DNA of 64,000 nucleotides, taken from JBALVT01 sp045110675 (GTDB taxonomy: Bacteria > Pseudomonadota > Gammaproteobacteria > Pseudomonadales > Halieaceae). How positions within the stretch are numbered: the stretch's first letter is position 1; each line of letters begins with the position of its first letter. Position numbers and translations under genes: made by a program. Of the stretch, positions 1 to 9,249 are shown piece by piece. The notes below the pieces were generated by a model. It was not told the DNA's origin. It did not search any database and was given only the letters and a program-made list of their open reading frames with translations. Where the stretch lies: the NCBI GenBank assembly GCA_045110675.1, contig JBGCGJ010000017.1, forward strand, positions 248,001-312,000, given 5' to 3'.

Positions 1-533
1 TGATGGCGGACAATATGGAGTTTCTCCTGGCGGGTGATTTTGTTCCCCGAGATTTGATCCCCGCCTACAGCAGCCTCGGAAGGGATTTGCTCGCGACGGT
101 AGATTCAATATACGACGAGGTGTCCCCGGAAGATTTAGTAAGAGTTCATGGAGATTGTCATGTGGGCAATATTTTGTGGCGGGATCAAACAGCACACTTC
201 GTAGATCTGGACGATTGTGCAATGGCGCCTGCAATACAGGATTTGTGGATGTTTCTCAGCGGCGATCGCCATCGCCGGCAACAACAGTTATCTGAAGTTG
301 TAGAGGGCTACAACGAATTTTGCGATTTTCACCCAAAACAATTGCGCTGGGTAGAAGCGTTGCGAACCATGAGAATTGTAAACTACGCCGCTTGGCTCGC
401 AAGGCGTTGGGAAGATCCTGCATTCCCAAGAAGCTTTACCTGGTTTAATACCGAACGGTACTGGGCTGACCATATTCTGGAGCTACGCGAGCAGATGTCA
501 GCGCTTCAAGAAGACCCATTGCAACTATTGTAG
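1..533 (+). CDS. srkA: Stress response kinase A-like protein (SrkA/YihE family), 5' end outside the window
   Basis: Only the C-terminal half, about 177 residues, is present; the frame is open to the left edge, so the ATG at position 3 is probably internal. The visible part holds the aminoglycoside phosphotransferase/choline kinase catalytic signature, HGDCHVGN followed by FVDLDD, which in this fold supply the catalytic base and the metal-binding Asp. The C-terminal half, with motifs such as RIVNYAAWLARRWEDPAFP, is typical of the SrkA (YihE) Ser/Thr kinase family, which in E. coli protects against envelope and oxidative stress death. It ends 6 bp from the convergent acyltransferase stop. Family assignment is firm; the physiological role is inferred from E. 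coli. Confidence 0.85.
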   Translation, partial: MADNMEFLLAGDFVPRDLIPAYSSLGRDLLATVDSIYDEVSPEDLVRVHGDCHVGNILWRDQTAHFVDLDDCAMAPAIQDLWMFLSGDRHRRQQQLSEVVEGYNEFCDFHPKQLRWVEALRTMRIVNYAAWLARRWEDPAFPRSFTWFNTERYWADHILELREQMSALQEDPLQLL

Positions 534-539
534 ATTTCG

Positions 540-1265
540 CTAGGAAGCTCGATACGTTGGACGTACCACAGACCAGCACCATCGCCAAAAGCTGTTACCG
601 GCCAAAACCTCCCTGTCGACCATGTCGAAAAACTGTTCCATTCCCGCAGGATCAGAGAAATAGTCCATGCGCGTGGTAAAGCCTTTTTCCGGATCTAATT
701 CCTTAACAACTTGGGCAGGATTCCCAGCGACGATGACATTGGCCGGCACATCACGCGTAACTACAGCTCGTGCTGCAACAACACTATTTTCACCGATACT
801 CACGCCTTTCAGCACGGTCGCATGATCACCCAACCAGACATTGTCAGCAATGTGGACCGGCGTTACCCGCTCGTCTCGATTAGTTCGGTCGTAAACCATA
901 TGCCAATCTGAATCAGTAATGTAAACACCGTTGGCCAACATAACTCCATTACCAATAGTGATTTCGTCGCTGGCACTGACTCTCGACCCGGGGCTCATCA
1001 AAACACAGTCACCAATTTCAATTCGCCCCTGGCCCGCGCTGCGACCCCAGACCCCGATTTCGATCTGATGCATAGGTTCGCCGACGGCAGTAAAACTGCG
1101 ACCTATTCGAATATTTGGACCGGATATATGCACATACCTCGGTTTCATTATTGAATGATAGGGGCCAAGGTACTCGCACTCAGGTCGCAGGAAATACTCA
1201 GCGTACCAATGACGATAACGCAGATAACATTTTTTGAGCCAGTAGGGTCTGAGATCTTTTCGCAT
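540..1265 (-). CDS. Hexapeptide-repeat acyltransferase (LbH / WbbJ type)
   Basis: A 241-residue protein whose middle carries imperfect hexapeptide repeats of the left-handed beta-helix (residues roughly 70-190, for example IEIGDCVLMSPGSRV, ITIGNGVMLANGVYI, VHIADNVWLGDHATV, VSIGENSVVAARAVV, followed by VIVAGNPAQVV). The pattern with DSDWH and the catalytic-type His resembles maltose/galactoside and polysaccharide O-acetyltransferases. The donor is probably acetyl-CoA; the acceptor (LPS, exopolysaccharide or another sugar) cannot be told. The N-terminal 60 residues lack repeats. The gene stands alone, convergent with the srkA-like gene and divergent from the methyltransferase, and is not part of a visible polysaccharide cluster. 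Confidence 0.8.
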   Translation of the reverse strand: MRKDLRPYWLKKCYLRYRHWYAEYFLRPECEYLGPYHSIMKPRYVHISGPNIRIGRSFTAVGEPMHQIEIGVWGRSAGQGRIEIGDCVLMSPGSRVSASDEITIGNGVMLANGVYITDSDWHMVYDRTNRDERVTPVHIADNVWLGDHATVLKGVSIGENSVVAARAVVTRDVPANVIVAGNPAQVVKELDPEKGFTTRMDYFSDPAGMEQFFDMVDREVLAGNSFWRWCWSVVRPTYRAS

Positions 1266-1380
1266 AGCCGGGTGTCTTTAAATATTGGATAATGGGATGT
1301 ATACGCAATACACCGCAGCAACACACCTTGATAAAGCGAGCTGCATAACTCGCGGTAACTTTCACAGGAGTTCCTCTATT

Positions 1381-2067
1381 TTGCAAGCCGATTCTAGACC
1401 GGTAAGCAGCAACCAGCAGCACATTCATCCCAAATTGCCAGCGCTTATCAGGCGCTCGATCTCTGGCGCATACAAAAAACCAATTGCCAAATACAACCGC
1501 GAATCATTCGAGAAACTGGCACAGAGCTTGGCCGAGCGGCCTCGCCCCCTGGTAATTGATTCTTTCTGCGGGACTGGGCACAGCACCGCTTTCCTCGCCA
1601 GGCGTTATCCCAATCATCTGGTTGTCGGTATAGACAAATCTTCAAGCCGGTTGGCAAAACATCCATTCAGCGACAATGACAACTACATTTTGCTTCAAGC
1701 CGAGTGCGAAGATGTTTGGCGCCTGCTATTGGATACTGGTGTCAATGCTGATTTTCATTATCTTTTGTACCCAAACCCCTGGCCCAAGTCGGGCCACCTT
1801 CAACGACGAGTTCACGGCCACCCAAGCTTTCAATCGCTACTGAAATTAGGCGGTAAAATTGAACTTCGCTCCAACTGGCAACTCTATGTAGAGGAATTTG
1901 GCACCGCCATGAATCTATGTGGGGTTCACGGGAATGTTACTCAGTATATTCCCAATGAACCCATCACACTGTTTGAGAAGAAATATAACTCCAGCGGACA
2001 TCAACTGTGGGCATTTACTGCGGATATACAACACAGCCTACAGAGTCCCGTGACTGCAAGGCGCTAA
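1381..2067 (+). CDS. TrmB-like SAM-dependent methyltransferase (tRNA m7G methyltransferase family, atypical)
   Basis: A class I methyltransferase of the TrmB family: the SAM-binding loop is VIDSFCGTGHST, followed by VVGIDKSSSRL, and the family motif appears as YPNPWPKSGHLQRRVHGHP. Classical TrmB has PDPWPKKRHHKRR at this point and a TDW-type motif later; here they are PNPWPK and RSNW. It may therefore be a divergent paralogue whose substrate is not certainly G46 of tRNA. I chose the TTG at 1381 because an AGGAG lies ten bases upstream, giving 228 residues that begin just before the conserved SSNQ region; an upstream TTG (1285) or ATG (1297) would add a tail without recognisable features. It precedes cysE on the same strand. 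Confidence 0.65.
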   Translation: MQADSRPVSSNQQHIHPKLPALIRRSISGAYKKPIAKYNRESFEKLAQSLAERPRPLVIDSFCGTGHSTAFLARRYPNHLVVGIDKSSSRLAKHPFSDNDNYILLQAECEDVWRLLLDTGVNADFHYLLYPNPWPKSGHLQRRVHGHPSFQSLLKLGGKIELRSNWQLYVEEFGTAMNLCGVHGNVTQYIPNEPITLFEKKYNSSGHQLWAFTADIQHSLQSPVTARR

Positions 2068-2103
2068 TCAGCTAAAGTTTGCGATCTAGCAAGAGGTATC
2101 GAC

Positions 2104-2931
2104 ATGTCACCGAAGAAAGCGGATATCGTATGGGATCGCATACGATGCGAAACCGAGCGAAAAGTAGCGGAGGAACCCATTCTCGCAAGTTTCCTCCACG
2201 CCACAATTCTGAATCACTCCAAACTGGAGCGAGCCCTGAGTTTTCACCTTGCGAGTCAGCTCGATAGCGCTACTGTGTCTGCGCTGCTGCTGCGTGAGGT
2301 TATTCTCGATGCATTCAAACACGATCCATGTATCCCTAAAGCGATAAGAGCCGACTTGATTGCTGTCGAAGAACGCGACTCCGCCTGCAACGAACTCTCG
2401 ATGCCCTTTCTTTACTTCAAAGGATTTCACGCGCTCCAAAGTCATCGGGTCAGTCACTGGTTGTGGAAACAGGGTCGCGAGTCCCTGGCATTGTTTTTTC
2501 AAAATCGTGTTTCCTCGGAATTTGGCGTAGACATTCATCCCGCAGCAAAACTCGGTCGCGGTATTATGCTGGACCATGCTACCGGTTTGGTCATCGGTGA
2601 GACCGCAACAGTGGGCAACAACGTATCAATTCTACAATCGGTGACGCTGGGAGGGACCGGCAAGGACGAAGGCGACAGGCATCCCAAAATTGCAGATGGT
2701 GTATTGATAAGTGCCGGCGCAAAAATTCTGGGTAATATACGCGTGGGAACGGGCGCCAAAGTAGGCGCAGGGAGTGTCGTGCTCGAAAACGTGCCCGCAC
2801 ATACCACTGTTGCTGGAGTTCCGGCTAAGGTGGTTGGCAAGCCCACGACAGACCTCCCAGCTTTGGAGATGGAACACGATTTCTGTTGCGACGAAGAGGC
2901 CACTATAGCCGAGAAAAAAAAGGCTAGTTGA
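2104..2931 (+). CDS. cysE: Serine O-acetyltransferase CysE
   Basis: Transfers acetyl from acetyl-CoA to L-serine, giving O-acetylserine, the first step of cysteine synthesis. The 275 residues match the usual CysE length. The N-terminal alpha-helical domain (about 1-140, with DAFKHDPC and FKGFHALQSHR) is followed by a left-handed beta-helix with DIHPAAKLGRGIMLDHATG, containing the conserved active-site His, then VIGETATVGNNVSI and LGGTGKDEGDRHPKI. A GAGGTAT ribosome-binding stretch precedes the ATG. The tail after residue 255 includes a Cys-Cys pair near acidic residues and ends in several lysines. It ends 8 bp from the convergent hemE stop. Confidence 0.96.
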   Translation: MSPKKADIVWDRIRCETERKVAEEPILASFLHATILNHSKLERALSFHLASQLDSATVSALLLREVILDAFKHDPCIPKAIRADLIAVEERDSACNELSMPFLYFKGFHALQSHRVSHWLWKQGRESLALFFQNRVSSEFGVDIHPAAKLGRGIMLDHATGLVIGETATVGNNVSILQSVTLGGTGKDEGDRHPKIADGVLISAGAKILGNIRVGTGAKVGAGSVVLENVPAHTTVAGVPAKVVGKPTTDLPALEMEHDFCCDEEATIAEKKKAS

Positions 2932-2939
2932 TTTCTCGC

Positions 2940-4010
2940 CTACCCCGCCTGATGATATTGCGGTGACAATTCCTGCACAGCTTCCACAAACGCTGAGACA
3001 TGGTCGGGGTTCACTCCCGGCGTAATACCGTGACCAAGATTGAACACGTGACCACTGCCATGTCCATAAGCCGCCAGAATAGTCGCTACTTCTTCTCGAA
3101 TACGTGCCGGAGACGCAAACAGCATCGTCGGGTCCATATTTCCCTGTAGCGCAACACGATCGCCAATTTGCGAGCGCGCTGAACCAATCTCGGTCGTCCA
3201 GTCGATCCCAACCGCCGTTGCGCCACAATCGGCAATAGAGGATAACCACTGTCCACCATTTTTGGTAAACACAATAATGGGTACCTGACGACCGTCTGCT
3301 TCTTTGGGTAAACGGGAAACAATTCGCTGCATGTATTTTAAAGAAAACTCAGTGTATGCACCGGCGCTGAGACTGCCACCCCAGGTGTCGAATATTTGCA
3401 GAGCTTGTGCTCCGGCTTTTACCTGAGCCGACAAATAACCTGCCACGGCATCAGCGAGGAGGGTGAGTAGCCGGTGCATTAGCTCGGGCTGGTCATAGGC
3501 CATACTCTTTACATAACGAAAATCTTTAGAGGAACCGCCCTCCACCATATAGGTTGCCAACGTCCACGGGCTACCGGAAAAACCAATCAAGGGCACGCTA
3601 CCCCCAAGCTCACTGCGAATAGCAGTGACCGCATCCATTACATAGGAAAGATCATCCTCTGCAGTAAAGGAATTTAGCTGTTCCAGATCCTGTTCATTTC
3701 TCACAGTTTTTCGAAAACGTGGGCCTTCGCCCTCTTCGAAATACAGACCCAATCCGAGCGCGTCCGGAATGGTAAGAATATCCGAAAACAAGATCGCGGC
3801 GTCCATGGGATATCGACGCAATGGCTGCATTGTGACTTCACACGCCAGTTCTGTATTTTTGCACAGATCCAAAAATGAGCCGGCCTGCTCACGTGTAGCG
3901 CGATACTCTGGGAGATAACGGCCCGCCTGTCGCATCATCCAGACCGGAGTCTGATCCACGGGTTGACGCTGCAGTGCGCGAAGAAAACGATCATTTTTCA
4001 GTTCAGTCAT
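2940..4010 (-). CDS. hemE: Uroporphyrinogen decarboxylase HemE
   Basis: Decarboxylates the four acetate side chains of uroporphyrinogen III to give coproporphyrinogen III in haem synthesis, in the cytosol. The 356 residues match the family length. The N-terminal signature PVWMMRQAGRYLPEYR contains the substrate-binding Arg residues, and the second signature GFSGSPWTLATYMVEGG lies near residue 145. The C-terminal FNLGHGITPGVNPDHV, with the active-site His, is also present. In Pseudomonas hemE likewise lies close to the aroB region. The 243 bp between its start and the aroB stop hold no gene I can support. Confidence 0.97.
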   Translation of the reverse strand: MTELKNDRFLRALQRQPVDQTPVWMMRQAGRYLPEYRATREQAGSFLDLCKNTELACEVTMQPLRRYPMDAAILFSDILTIPDALGLGLYFEEGEGPRFRKTVRNEQDLEQLNSFTAEDDLSYVMDAVTAIRSELGGSVPLIGFSGSPWTLATYMVEGGSSKDFRYVKSMAYDQPELMHRLLTLLADAVAGYLSAQVKAGAQALQIFDTWGGSLSAGAYTEFSLKYMQRIVSRLPKEADGRQVPIIVFTKNGGQWLSSIADCGATAVGIDWTTEIGSARSQIGDRVALQGNMDPTMLFASPARIREEVATILAAYGHGSGHVFNLGHGITPGVNPDHVSAFVEAVQELSPQYHQAG

Positions 4011-4253
4011 TACTGGGTGTGCCTATTTTGTACATCAAGATTCCGACTTACACATCCGAACCTACAGTTGTCTTGAAACCTTCCTCATACAAGCCTGTAC
4101 CAATATGCTCCGGAAAGTTAGAACTATGTGTGCAGAAGAATGCTCGAACGCCGCGGCGGACTTAGTAAGAGAGCGGGAAGCCATTTTACATGGACGGCAA
4201 GTCATGAACAAACATGGCGGCCAAGAACCCCGATAGCGACTGACTCTGCGCTA

Positions 4254-5336
4254 TCAACTCAGCAAATTTATCAGTTCTTGATCAGATACGTCATCGACGA
4301 TGCAAGCTTCACCGATAGCGCTGAGTAAGATGAGACGCAGCTCACCATCGACAACCTTCTTGTCTCTGCCCATCAAATCAATAAAGGTCTGGGGGGACAT
4401 ATCCTCGGGTGCTTCAGTAGGCAGACTCATGCTGCGCAGTAGATCTGTAAACTCATCGACCTCATGCGCCTGAATCAATCCACGGGCGTTAGAAAGGCGC
4501 AACGCCAATACCATGCCGGCAGCGACTGCCTCTCCGTGGAGCCATGCGCCATAACCCTGGGCATTCTCAATGGCATGGGCAAAAGTATGGCCGAGATTAA
4601 GAATGGCTCGCACACCGCCCTCACGCTCATCCGCCGCAACGACTTTCGCTTTGTTTGCACAACTTCTCTCGATAGCCTCAGCAAGCGCTGCCTCTTCTCG
4701 AGCTAATAGTTTGTGGATATTTTCACGCAACCATCGATAAAAGGGCTCATCGGCTATCAAACCGTATTTAACAACTTCCGCAAGACCAGCGGCGAACTCT
4801 CTTGCGGGAAGAGTAACCAAGGTGTTGGTGTCGATTAATACAGCTTGTGGCTGGTAAAAAGCACCAATCATATTTTTTCCCAGCGGATGATTGACCGCAG
4901 TTTTTCCTCCAACCGAAGAGTCTACTTGGGCCAGCAAGGTAGTGGGTATTTGCACAAACTTGACTCCCCGCTGATAGCAGGCAGCCGCAAAACCAGTTAT
5001 GTCACCCACCACACCCCCACCAACTGCAATAAACGTCGTTCCGCGATCGTGCCTGTCAGCCATCACCTGGTCGAAGATTTTCTCGAGCGTCGCGAGAGAT
5101 TTATACTGCTCTCCGTCGGGAAGTATGACTTCGCTTACGAGCGTGATGTTTTCCAGGGCCGCTCTCACCCTGTCCAGATAAATAGGCGCGACCGTTTCGT
5201 TGCTGACAAGAACTACTTGTGACCCGCTAACATGGGAGGCGAGTAACTGAGAATCCGAGAACAGGTCGCGGCCGATATAAACAGGATAGCTGCGCTCTCC
5301 CAGATCAACATGCAGGGTGTGCATAAGCAAAGACAC
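4254..5336 (-). CDS. aroB: 3-dehydroquinate synthase AroB
   Basis: Converts DAHP to 3-dehydroquinate, the second step of the shikimate pathway, using NAD and a divalent metal. The 360-residue protein carries DGEQYKSLATLEKIFD, the nucleotide-binding GGGVVGDITGFAAA, PTTLLAQVDSSVGGKTAVNHP, and metal ligands in LNLGHTFAHAIE and LHGEAVAAGM. I kept the GTG start at 5336 because a GAGG lies six bases upstream; an ATG four codons later (5324) is the alternative. It follows aroK with a 60-bp gap, the usual gammaproteobacterial order. The damX gene that commonly follows aroB is absent here. Confidence 0.97.
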   Translation of the reverse strand: MSLLMHTLHVDLGERSYPVYIGRDLFSDSQLLASHVSGSQVVLVSNETVAPIYLDRVRAALENITLVSEVILPDGEQYKSLATLEKIFDQVMADRHDRGTTFIAVGGGVVGDITGFAAACYQRGVKFVQIPTTLLAQVDSSVGGKTAVNHPLGKNMIGAFYQPQAVLIDTNTLVTLPAREFAAGLAEVVKYGLIADEPFYRWLRENIHKLLAREEAALAEAIERSCANKAKVVAADEREGGVRAILNLGHTFAHAIENAQGYGAWLHGEAVAAGMVLALRLSNARGLIQAHEVDEFTDLLRSMSLPTEAPEDMSPQTFIDLMGRDKKVVDGELRLILLSAIGEACIVDDVSDQELINLLS

Positions 5337-5396
5337 GACGAACCTCGAACTCGAAAAATGGTGGGATATGATAACGCCGCGATAGCGGGCTTGTCT

Positions 5397-5909
5397 CTAG
5401 CTCAGTTCTCGAACGAGCTTTTGTGCAACCGTACGAGGACTACAACCGTCCGTATCTATGACATGGTCGGAAATTTCACGATAAAGCGGATCGCGAATAT
5501 CCATCAGGTCACTAAGAATTTGCTCTGGATCTCCAGTTTGCAGCAGAGGGCGTCGCCGATCCCTGTGGGTTCTACGAACCTGCTCTTCAACCGTGGCATG
5601 CAGATAAACCACAAATCCGCGAGCGGCCAAAACACGGCGATTCTCCTGACGCATAATGACGCCACCACCCGTGGCCAAAAGCACATTGTCCCATAGGGTC
5701 ATTTCTTCGACCGCTTGTTGTTCTCTCGTTCGAAAGCCCTCTTCCCCTTCCACGTCAAATATCCAGGGAATATCTGCGCCGGTGCGAGCTTCAATTTCGG
5801 TGTCTGTGTCTGCAAACTGAAGATTCAGTTGCTGGGCAAGATATTTGCCAATGGTGGTTTTGCCGGCCCCCATGGGGCCGATCAAAAAGACTCTGTGCAA
5901 ATTAGGCAT
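5397..5909 (-). CDS. aroK: Shikimate kinase AroK
   Basis: Phosphorylates shikimate with ATP. The 170 residues are typical for a type I shikimate kinase. The P-loop is LIGPMGAGKTTIGKYLA, followed by the substrate-binding FADTDTEIEARTGADIPWIF, the Walker B-like ATGGGVIMR, and the LID region containing RRRPLLQ. The gene begins just after the pilQ stop (spacing of 2 bp), so it is likely cotranscribed with the pilus genes, an arrangement conserved in gammaproteobacteria. aroB follows downstream. Confidence 0.97.
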   Translation of the reverse strand: MPNLHRVFLIGPMGAGKTTIGKYLAQQLNLQFADTDTEIEARTGADIPWIFDVEGEEGFRTREQQAVEEMTLWDNVLLATGGGVIMRQENRRVLAARGFVVYLHATVEEQVRRTHRDRRRPLLQTGDPEQILSDLMDIRDPLYREISDHVIDTDGCSPRTVAQKLVRELS

Positions 5910-5911
5910 CG

Positions 5912-8077
5912 CTAGTCGAGCACTGTATCAGCCAGAATCCGTGGGGTGATGAAAATCAGAGTTTCAGTCTTAGTCTTGGTACTGGCTTCGTTGCGGAAAA
6001 AGGCCCCTACGTAGGGAATATCACCGAGGAAGGGCACCTTGGCCACACTTTCAATATCCTCTGTTCGAAACACGCCACCAAGAACCACAGTTTCTCCATT
6101 GCCCACCAGGACCTGTGTGGTTAACTCTGTTGTGTCGATCGATGGAATGAAACCACCGGTAGAACCACTTGGAACGAGATCACCCACAGAATCCTGGGTA
6201 ATAATTAAATCCAGCAAAATTCTGTCGTCAGGCGTGATATTAGGGGTGACATCCAGCTTAAGAACAGCTTCTTTAAAGGAAACGGTTGTCTCTCCACTTG
6301 CTGAAGATTCCTGATAGGGAATTTCAGAGCCCGATTCTATCGTGGCCTTTTGCTTGTCCCCAGTAATCACCTTCGGCTGTGAAACAACTTCACCCTCACC
6401 GGCAGCTTCCAAAGCAGACAGCTCTGCTGCAAGCAGTAAGTCTTCGCTCGCAAAACCGACCGCAAACCCACTGGTAGCGGCACCGACTCCCAAATCAACC
6501 AGCAATGCACCGGGGAAATTAACGGTGGGCTGCGTACCATTAACTACCGCGTTATTGATCTCAGAAACGTTGTCTAAATCACCCGCCACTGACACCAGAT
6601 TGCCGTTTTTATCGGGATTAAGATAACCGCCTCCCCACTGAATGCCCAATTCGCTGGACATATCAGATTGGGCAATAACAATTCGCGCCTCAATCATGAC
6701 CTGCCGAATAGGCACATCGACCAGCTCTATCAAATCGCGAATTTCAGCCAACTTCAATGCCGTCTCTGTCACGATGAGAGAGTTCGTGCGCGGATCGACA
6801 ATAACCGATCCCCTGGAAGAAATAAGGCTGCCGCCGTCCTGAGAGCCCGCCTCGAACAAACCCACTACCGAAGTAGCAGCCGCATAGCGAATCCTGATGA
6901 ACTCAGATTGCAGAGGCGCCAACTCAGCGATTGAGCGATTGGCTTCGATCTGTTGACGCTCGCGCTCTGCGATTTCCGCTGCAGGTGCAACCATCAAAAC
7001 GTTGCCGTTTTGACGTTTATCCAAACCTTTCGTTTTTAAAACCAATTCCAGGGCTTGATCCCATGGAACATTTTGTAGGCGCAAAGTAATTCTGCCAGAG
7101 ACCGTATCACTCGCCACCAGGTTCAGCTCGGTGAAATCAGCGATTAGCTGAAGCACTGCTCGAACTTCAATATCCTGAAAATTCAACGATATTCGATCAC
7201 CGACGTAGGTGAATTCATCCTTGCGTCGCTCTATCTCGCGCTTGGATAACGGTTTGACACTCAGCACGTACTGACCTTCTGTTTGATAGGCCAGGTAATC
7301 ATAATTTCCGGTAGCCTTCAGCGTGAGCGTAGCACCTCGCTCTGTGGTGTTGACATCGATACTGTTGACGGGCGTTGCAAAATCGGTCACATCGTAACGG
7401 CGCATCAATCGCTCGGGTACCGTGGTATCCAAAAACTGTACCTTGATATCGCCTCCTTCACTGAAGACGTTCACATCCACCGTAGGGTCAGTAAGATCGA
7501 GCATAAGTCGACCTTCCCCATCGCCTGTTCGCTGAAATTGTAGGTCAGAAATTTCTGAGCTAGCCTGAGTTACCGCAACGACCTGAGTCGCAAGTTTGGT
7601 GGGGTCCGACGTAGGTTTTATGTAATCACTACTGCCATCCTGGCCCACAACAACGTAGATACTATTTCCTGTCACACGAGTGGTATAGGGGACCATTTTC
7701 ACCAGATTAACAATCATTCGTGTTCTGTCACCCGACTCGAGCACGACTACACCTGTGGCGTTACCATAGGGCAGCGTAAACCGCTTACTGTCTAAGGCGC
7801 TTTTTGTGTCAGGGAAATCGATCGCTATGCGTGCCGGCTTTTCGATGGTATAGGCCTTCAAGTCCGGCGGCGTCTCATCAAAATCGAGACGAATTTCAAA
7901 TTTGCTTCCTGGACGGGAGCTAAACTCAATATCTGTGACGCTAGGCGCCGCCTGCAGCTGGCCAGCAAATATCGCCAGCGCTAGACCGAACCCCAACCGG
8001 CGTCCAAGCCAATGCCTTCTTTCTTGTTTATTTGTAATCACGGCCCCAATCCCCAATTTCATTTTTTTTGTCCACAT
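5912..8077 (-). CDS. pilQ: Type IV pilus secretin PilQ
   Basis: Outer-membrane secretin through which the type IV pilus passes. The 721-residue precursor has a basic leader and hydrophobic segment ending near GQLQAAPSV (an extended signal peptide, cut around residue 44). Two AMIN-like peptidoglycan-binding regions lie at about 50-280. STN/N0 and N1 domains follow, with SLNFQDIEVRAVLQLIADF and VLMVAPAAEIAERER. The C-terminal secretin domain (about 480-715) includes VVSQPKVITGDKQKATIESG and the signature VVLGGVFRTE, and ends in TLIFITPRIL. It is the last of the five-gene pilMNOPQ operon and is followed at once by aroK. Confidence 0.96.
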   Translation of the reverse strand: MWTKKMKLGIGAVITNKQERRHWLGRRLGFGLALAIFAGQLQAAPSVTDIEFSSRPGSKFEIRLDFDETPPDLKAYTIEKPARIAIDFPDTKSALDSKRFTLPYGNATGVVVLESGDRTRMIVNLVKMVPYTTRVTGNSIYVVVGQDGSSDYIKPTSDPTKLATQVVAVTQASSEISDLQFQRTGDGEGRLMLDLTDPTVDVNVFSEGGDIKVQFLDTTVPERLMRRYDVTDFATPVNSIDVNTTERGATLTLKATGNYDYLAYQTEGQYVLSVKPLSKREIERRKDEFTYVGDRISLNFQDIEVRAVLQLIADFTELNLVASDTVSGRITLRLQNVPWDQALELVLKTKGLDKRQNGNVLMVAPAAEIAERERQQIEANRSIAELAPLQSEFIRIRYAAATSVVGLFEAGSQDGGSLISSRGSVIVDPRTNSLIVTETALKLAEIRDLIELVDVPIRQVMIEARIVIAQSDMSSELGIQWGGGYLNPDKNGNLVSVAGDLDNVSEINNAVVNGTQPTVNFPGALLVDLGVGAATSGFAVGFASEDLLLAAELSALEAAGEGEVVSQPKVITGDKQKATIESGSEIPYQESSASGETTVSFKEAVLKLDVTPNITPDDRILLDLIITQDSVGDLVPSGSTGGFIPSIDTTELTTQVLVGNGETVVLGGVFRTEDIESVAKVPFLGDIPYVGAFFRNEASTKTKTETLIFITPRILADTVLD

Positions 8078-8098
8078 GGCACTTCCCAGTATCGCGAC

Positions 8099-8632
8099 TT
8101 ACACGCCGTCTAATTTGATTGTTCGCGGCCGTTCAACCCAACCGTTCTCTGTGCCATCGCTTACAATTTCTATTACGGCCACATAAGTTTCCGCCATTTC
8201 AACTATTTTGCCGTGGTTTCGCCCCATGTAGTGCCCAAGTGTGACGCGATGGATACCACCATCCGGGTCTCGCACCAACACCCAATCTGTACCCCCTCGA
8301 GCCAGGCCACCCACCATACGCAATGAGTCAAAAGTGTATTGCTCAAGAAATTCCTTGGCGCGGCTTTCATCTGGCTTAACAGCACTAACAGCCTGCAACT
8401 GTCTGATTTCGCGTACTTCGATCGGACGATCAAATGGACTTCGCAAAGCTGTGGCACTGTAGGCAAAAGCCTCATAGGCCTTAAATGTCGGAATCGGCGT
8501 AATGATGCCGCCCGGCTTGGCGCGTTTCTCAGCCATAAAGTCGTTCAGGTCGGACATATCCCCACCGCCGCAGGCAGCCAGGGTGATGCCCAGGAACAAG
8601 GAAAAGCAAAGATGACGAAAAGTAGTACCCAC
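8099..8632 (-). CDS. pilP: Type IV pilus assembly lipoprotein PilP
   Basis: Inner-membrane lipoprotein that links the PilMNO platform to the PilQ secretin. A short N-terminal hydrophobic stretch ends in the lipobox LAAC at about residues 18-21, followed by GGGDMSDL. The region TPIPTFKAYEAFAYSATALRSPF is characteristic of PilP, and the C-terminal HQ-like beta domain has KPDESRAKEFLEQ and LGHYMGRNHGKI. At 177 residues it has normal length. The start is a GTG two bases after the pilO stop, with a GAGG eight bases ahead, consistent with translational coupling. It is followed by pilQ. Confidence 0.95.
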   Translation of the reverse strand: MGTTFRHLCFSLFLGITLAACGGGDMSDLNDFMAEKRAKPGGIITPIPTFKAYEAFAYSATALRSPFDRPIEVREIRQLQAVSAVKPDESRAKEFLEQYTFDSLRMVGGLARGGTDWVLVRDPDGGIHRVTLGHYMGRNHGKIVEMAETYVAVIEIVSDGTENGWVERPRTIKLDGV

Positions 8633-8634
8633 GC

Positions 8635-9246
8635 TCAGGCCTCCTCGTCTTTATAACGGTAGGTTTTGGCTACCAAGCTGAGATCCAGCATTCCCGGCAC
8701 CTTGGACGCGACAATACTGAAATCGTGCAAAGTCACAATACGAGGAAGACCCGCCATGCCGCTAATAAAGGCACCTAGATCGTGGTAATTGCCACTGGCC
8801 GAAATCGATATAGGCAGTTCAATGTAAAACTCTCTGCTCTGTTCGGCCAACAGATCAATGGTTTTAATCTCAAGCCCATTGAGTAAACCTTTATTGGTAA
8901 TATCCTCAAGCAACCCAGGGACCTCAGTATCACTAGGCAACTGGCTCACCAAGGCACCAAATGACTCCTGCATCTCTTCCATTTGGCGCTTGTACGCTTC
9001 CAGGTTCGCCGCTTGGAAGGCCTTACCTTCAAAGTCCTTTTTCAGTCGTTCTTCTTCGGCTTCAATGGTTACCAGCTGAAGCTGCATATCTTTAATATGA
9101 TAGTAGTAACCACCGGCGAGTACCGCCGCCAGTAACAACGCCCAAATGATAACTTTAATCGCAATTGGCCAAGCGCCAACATTGTCAAAATCAAGATCGT
9201 TGACATCAAATTCGCTCAGCGAGCGCATTGTATCTTCAAATGCCAT
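8635..9246 (-). CDS. pilO: Type IV pilus inner-membrane protein PilO
   Basis: Bitopic inner-membrane protein that pairs with PilN to form the periplasmic part of the pilus alignment complex. Of 203 residues, about 28-48 form a transmembrane segment (IKVIIWALLLAAVLAGGYYY). A coiled-coil region rich in Glu, Lys and Gln (about 55-100) follows, then a ferredoxin-like periplasmic domain with LPSDTEVPGLLEDI and SASGNYHDLGAFISG, a characteristic PilO motif. It sits three bases from pilN and two from pilP, within a tightly packed operon. Confidence 0.95.
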   Translation of the reverse strand: MAFEDTMRSLSEFDVNDLDFDNVGAWPIAIKVIIWALLLAAVLAGGYYYHIKDMQLQLVTIEAEEERLKKDFEGKAFQAANLEAYKRQMEEMQESFGALVSQLPSDTEVPGLLEDITNKGLLNGLEIKTIDLLAEQSREFYIELPISISASGNYHDLGAFISGMAGLPRIVTLHDFSIVASKVPGMLDLSLVAKTYRYKDEEA

Positions 9247-9249
9247 AAC

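Noticed and set aside
2632..3249. 205-codon open frame on the minus strand across the cysE 3' end and hemE
   Set aside because: It overlaps both well-supported genes in another frame, and its product shows no family features.
4011..4253. Missing small gene between hemE and aroB, where damX is found in many relatives
   Set aside because: No open frame with SPOR or AAA features and no start with a ribosome-binding site was seen; damX is simply absent here.
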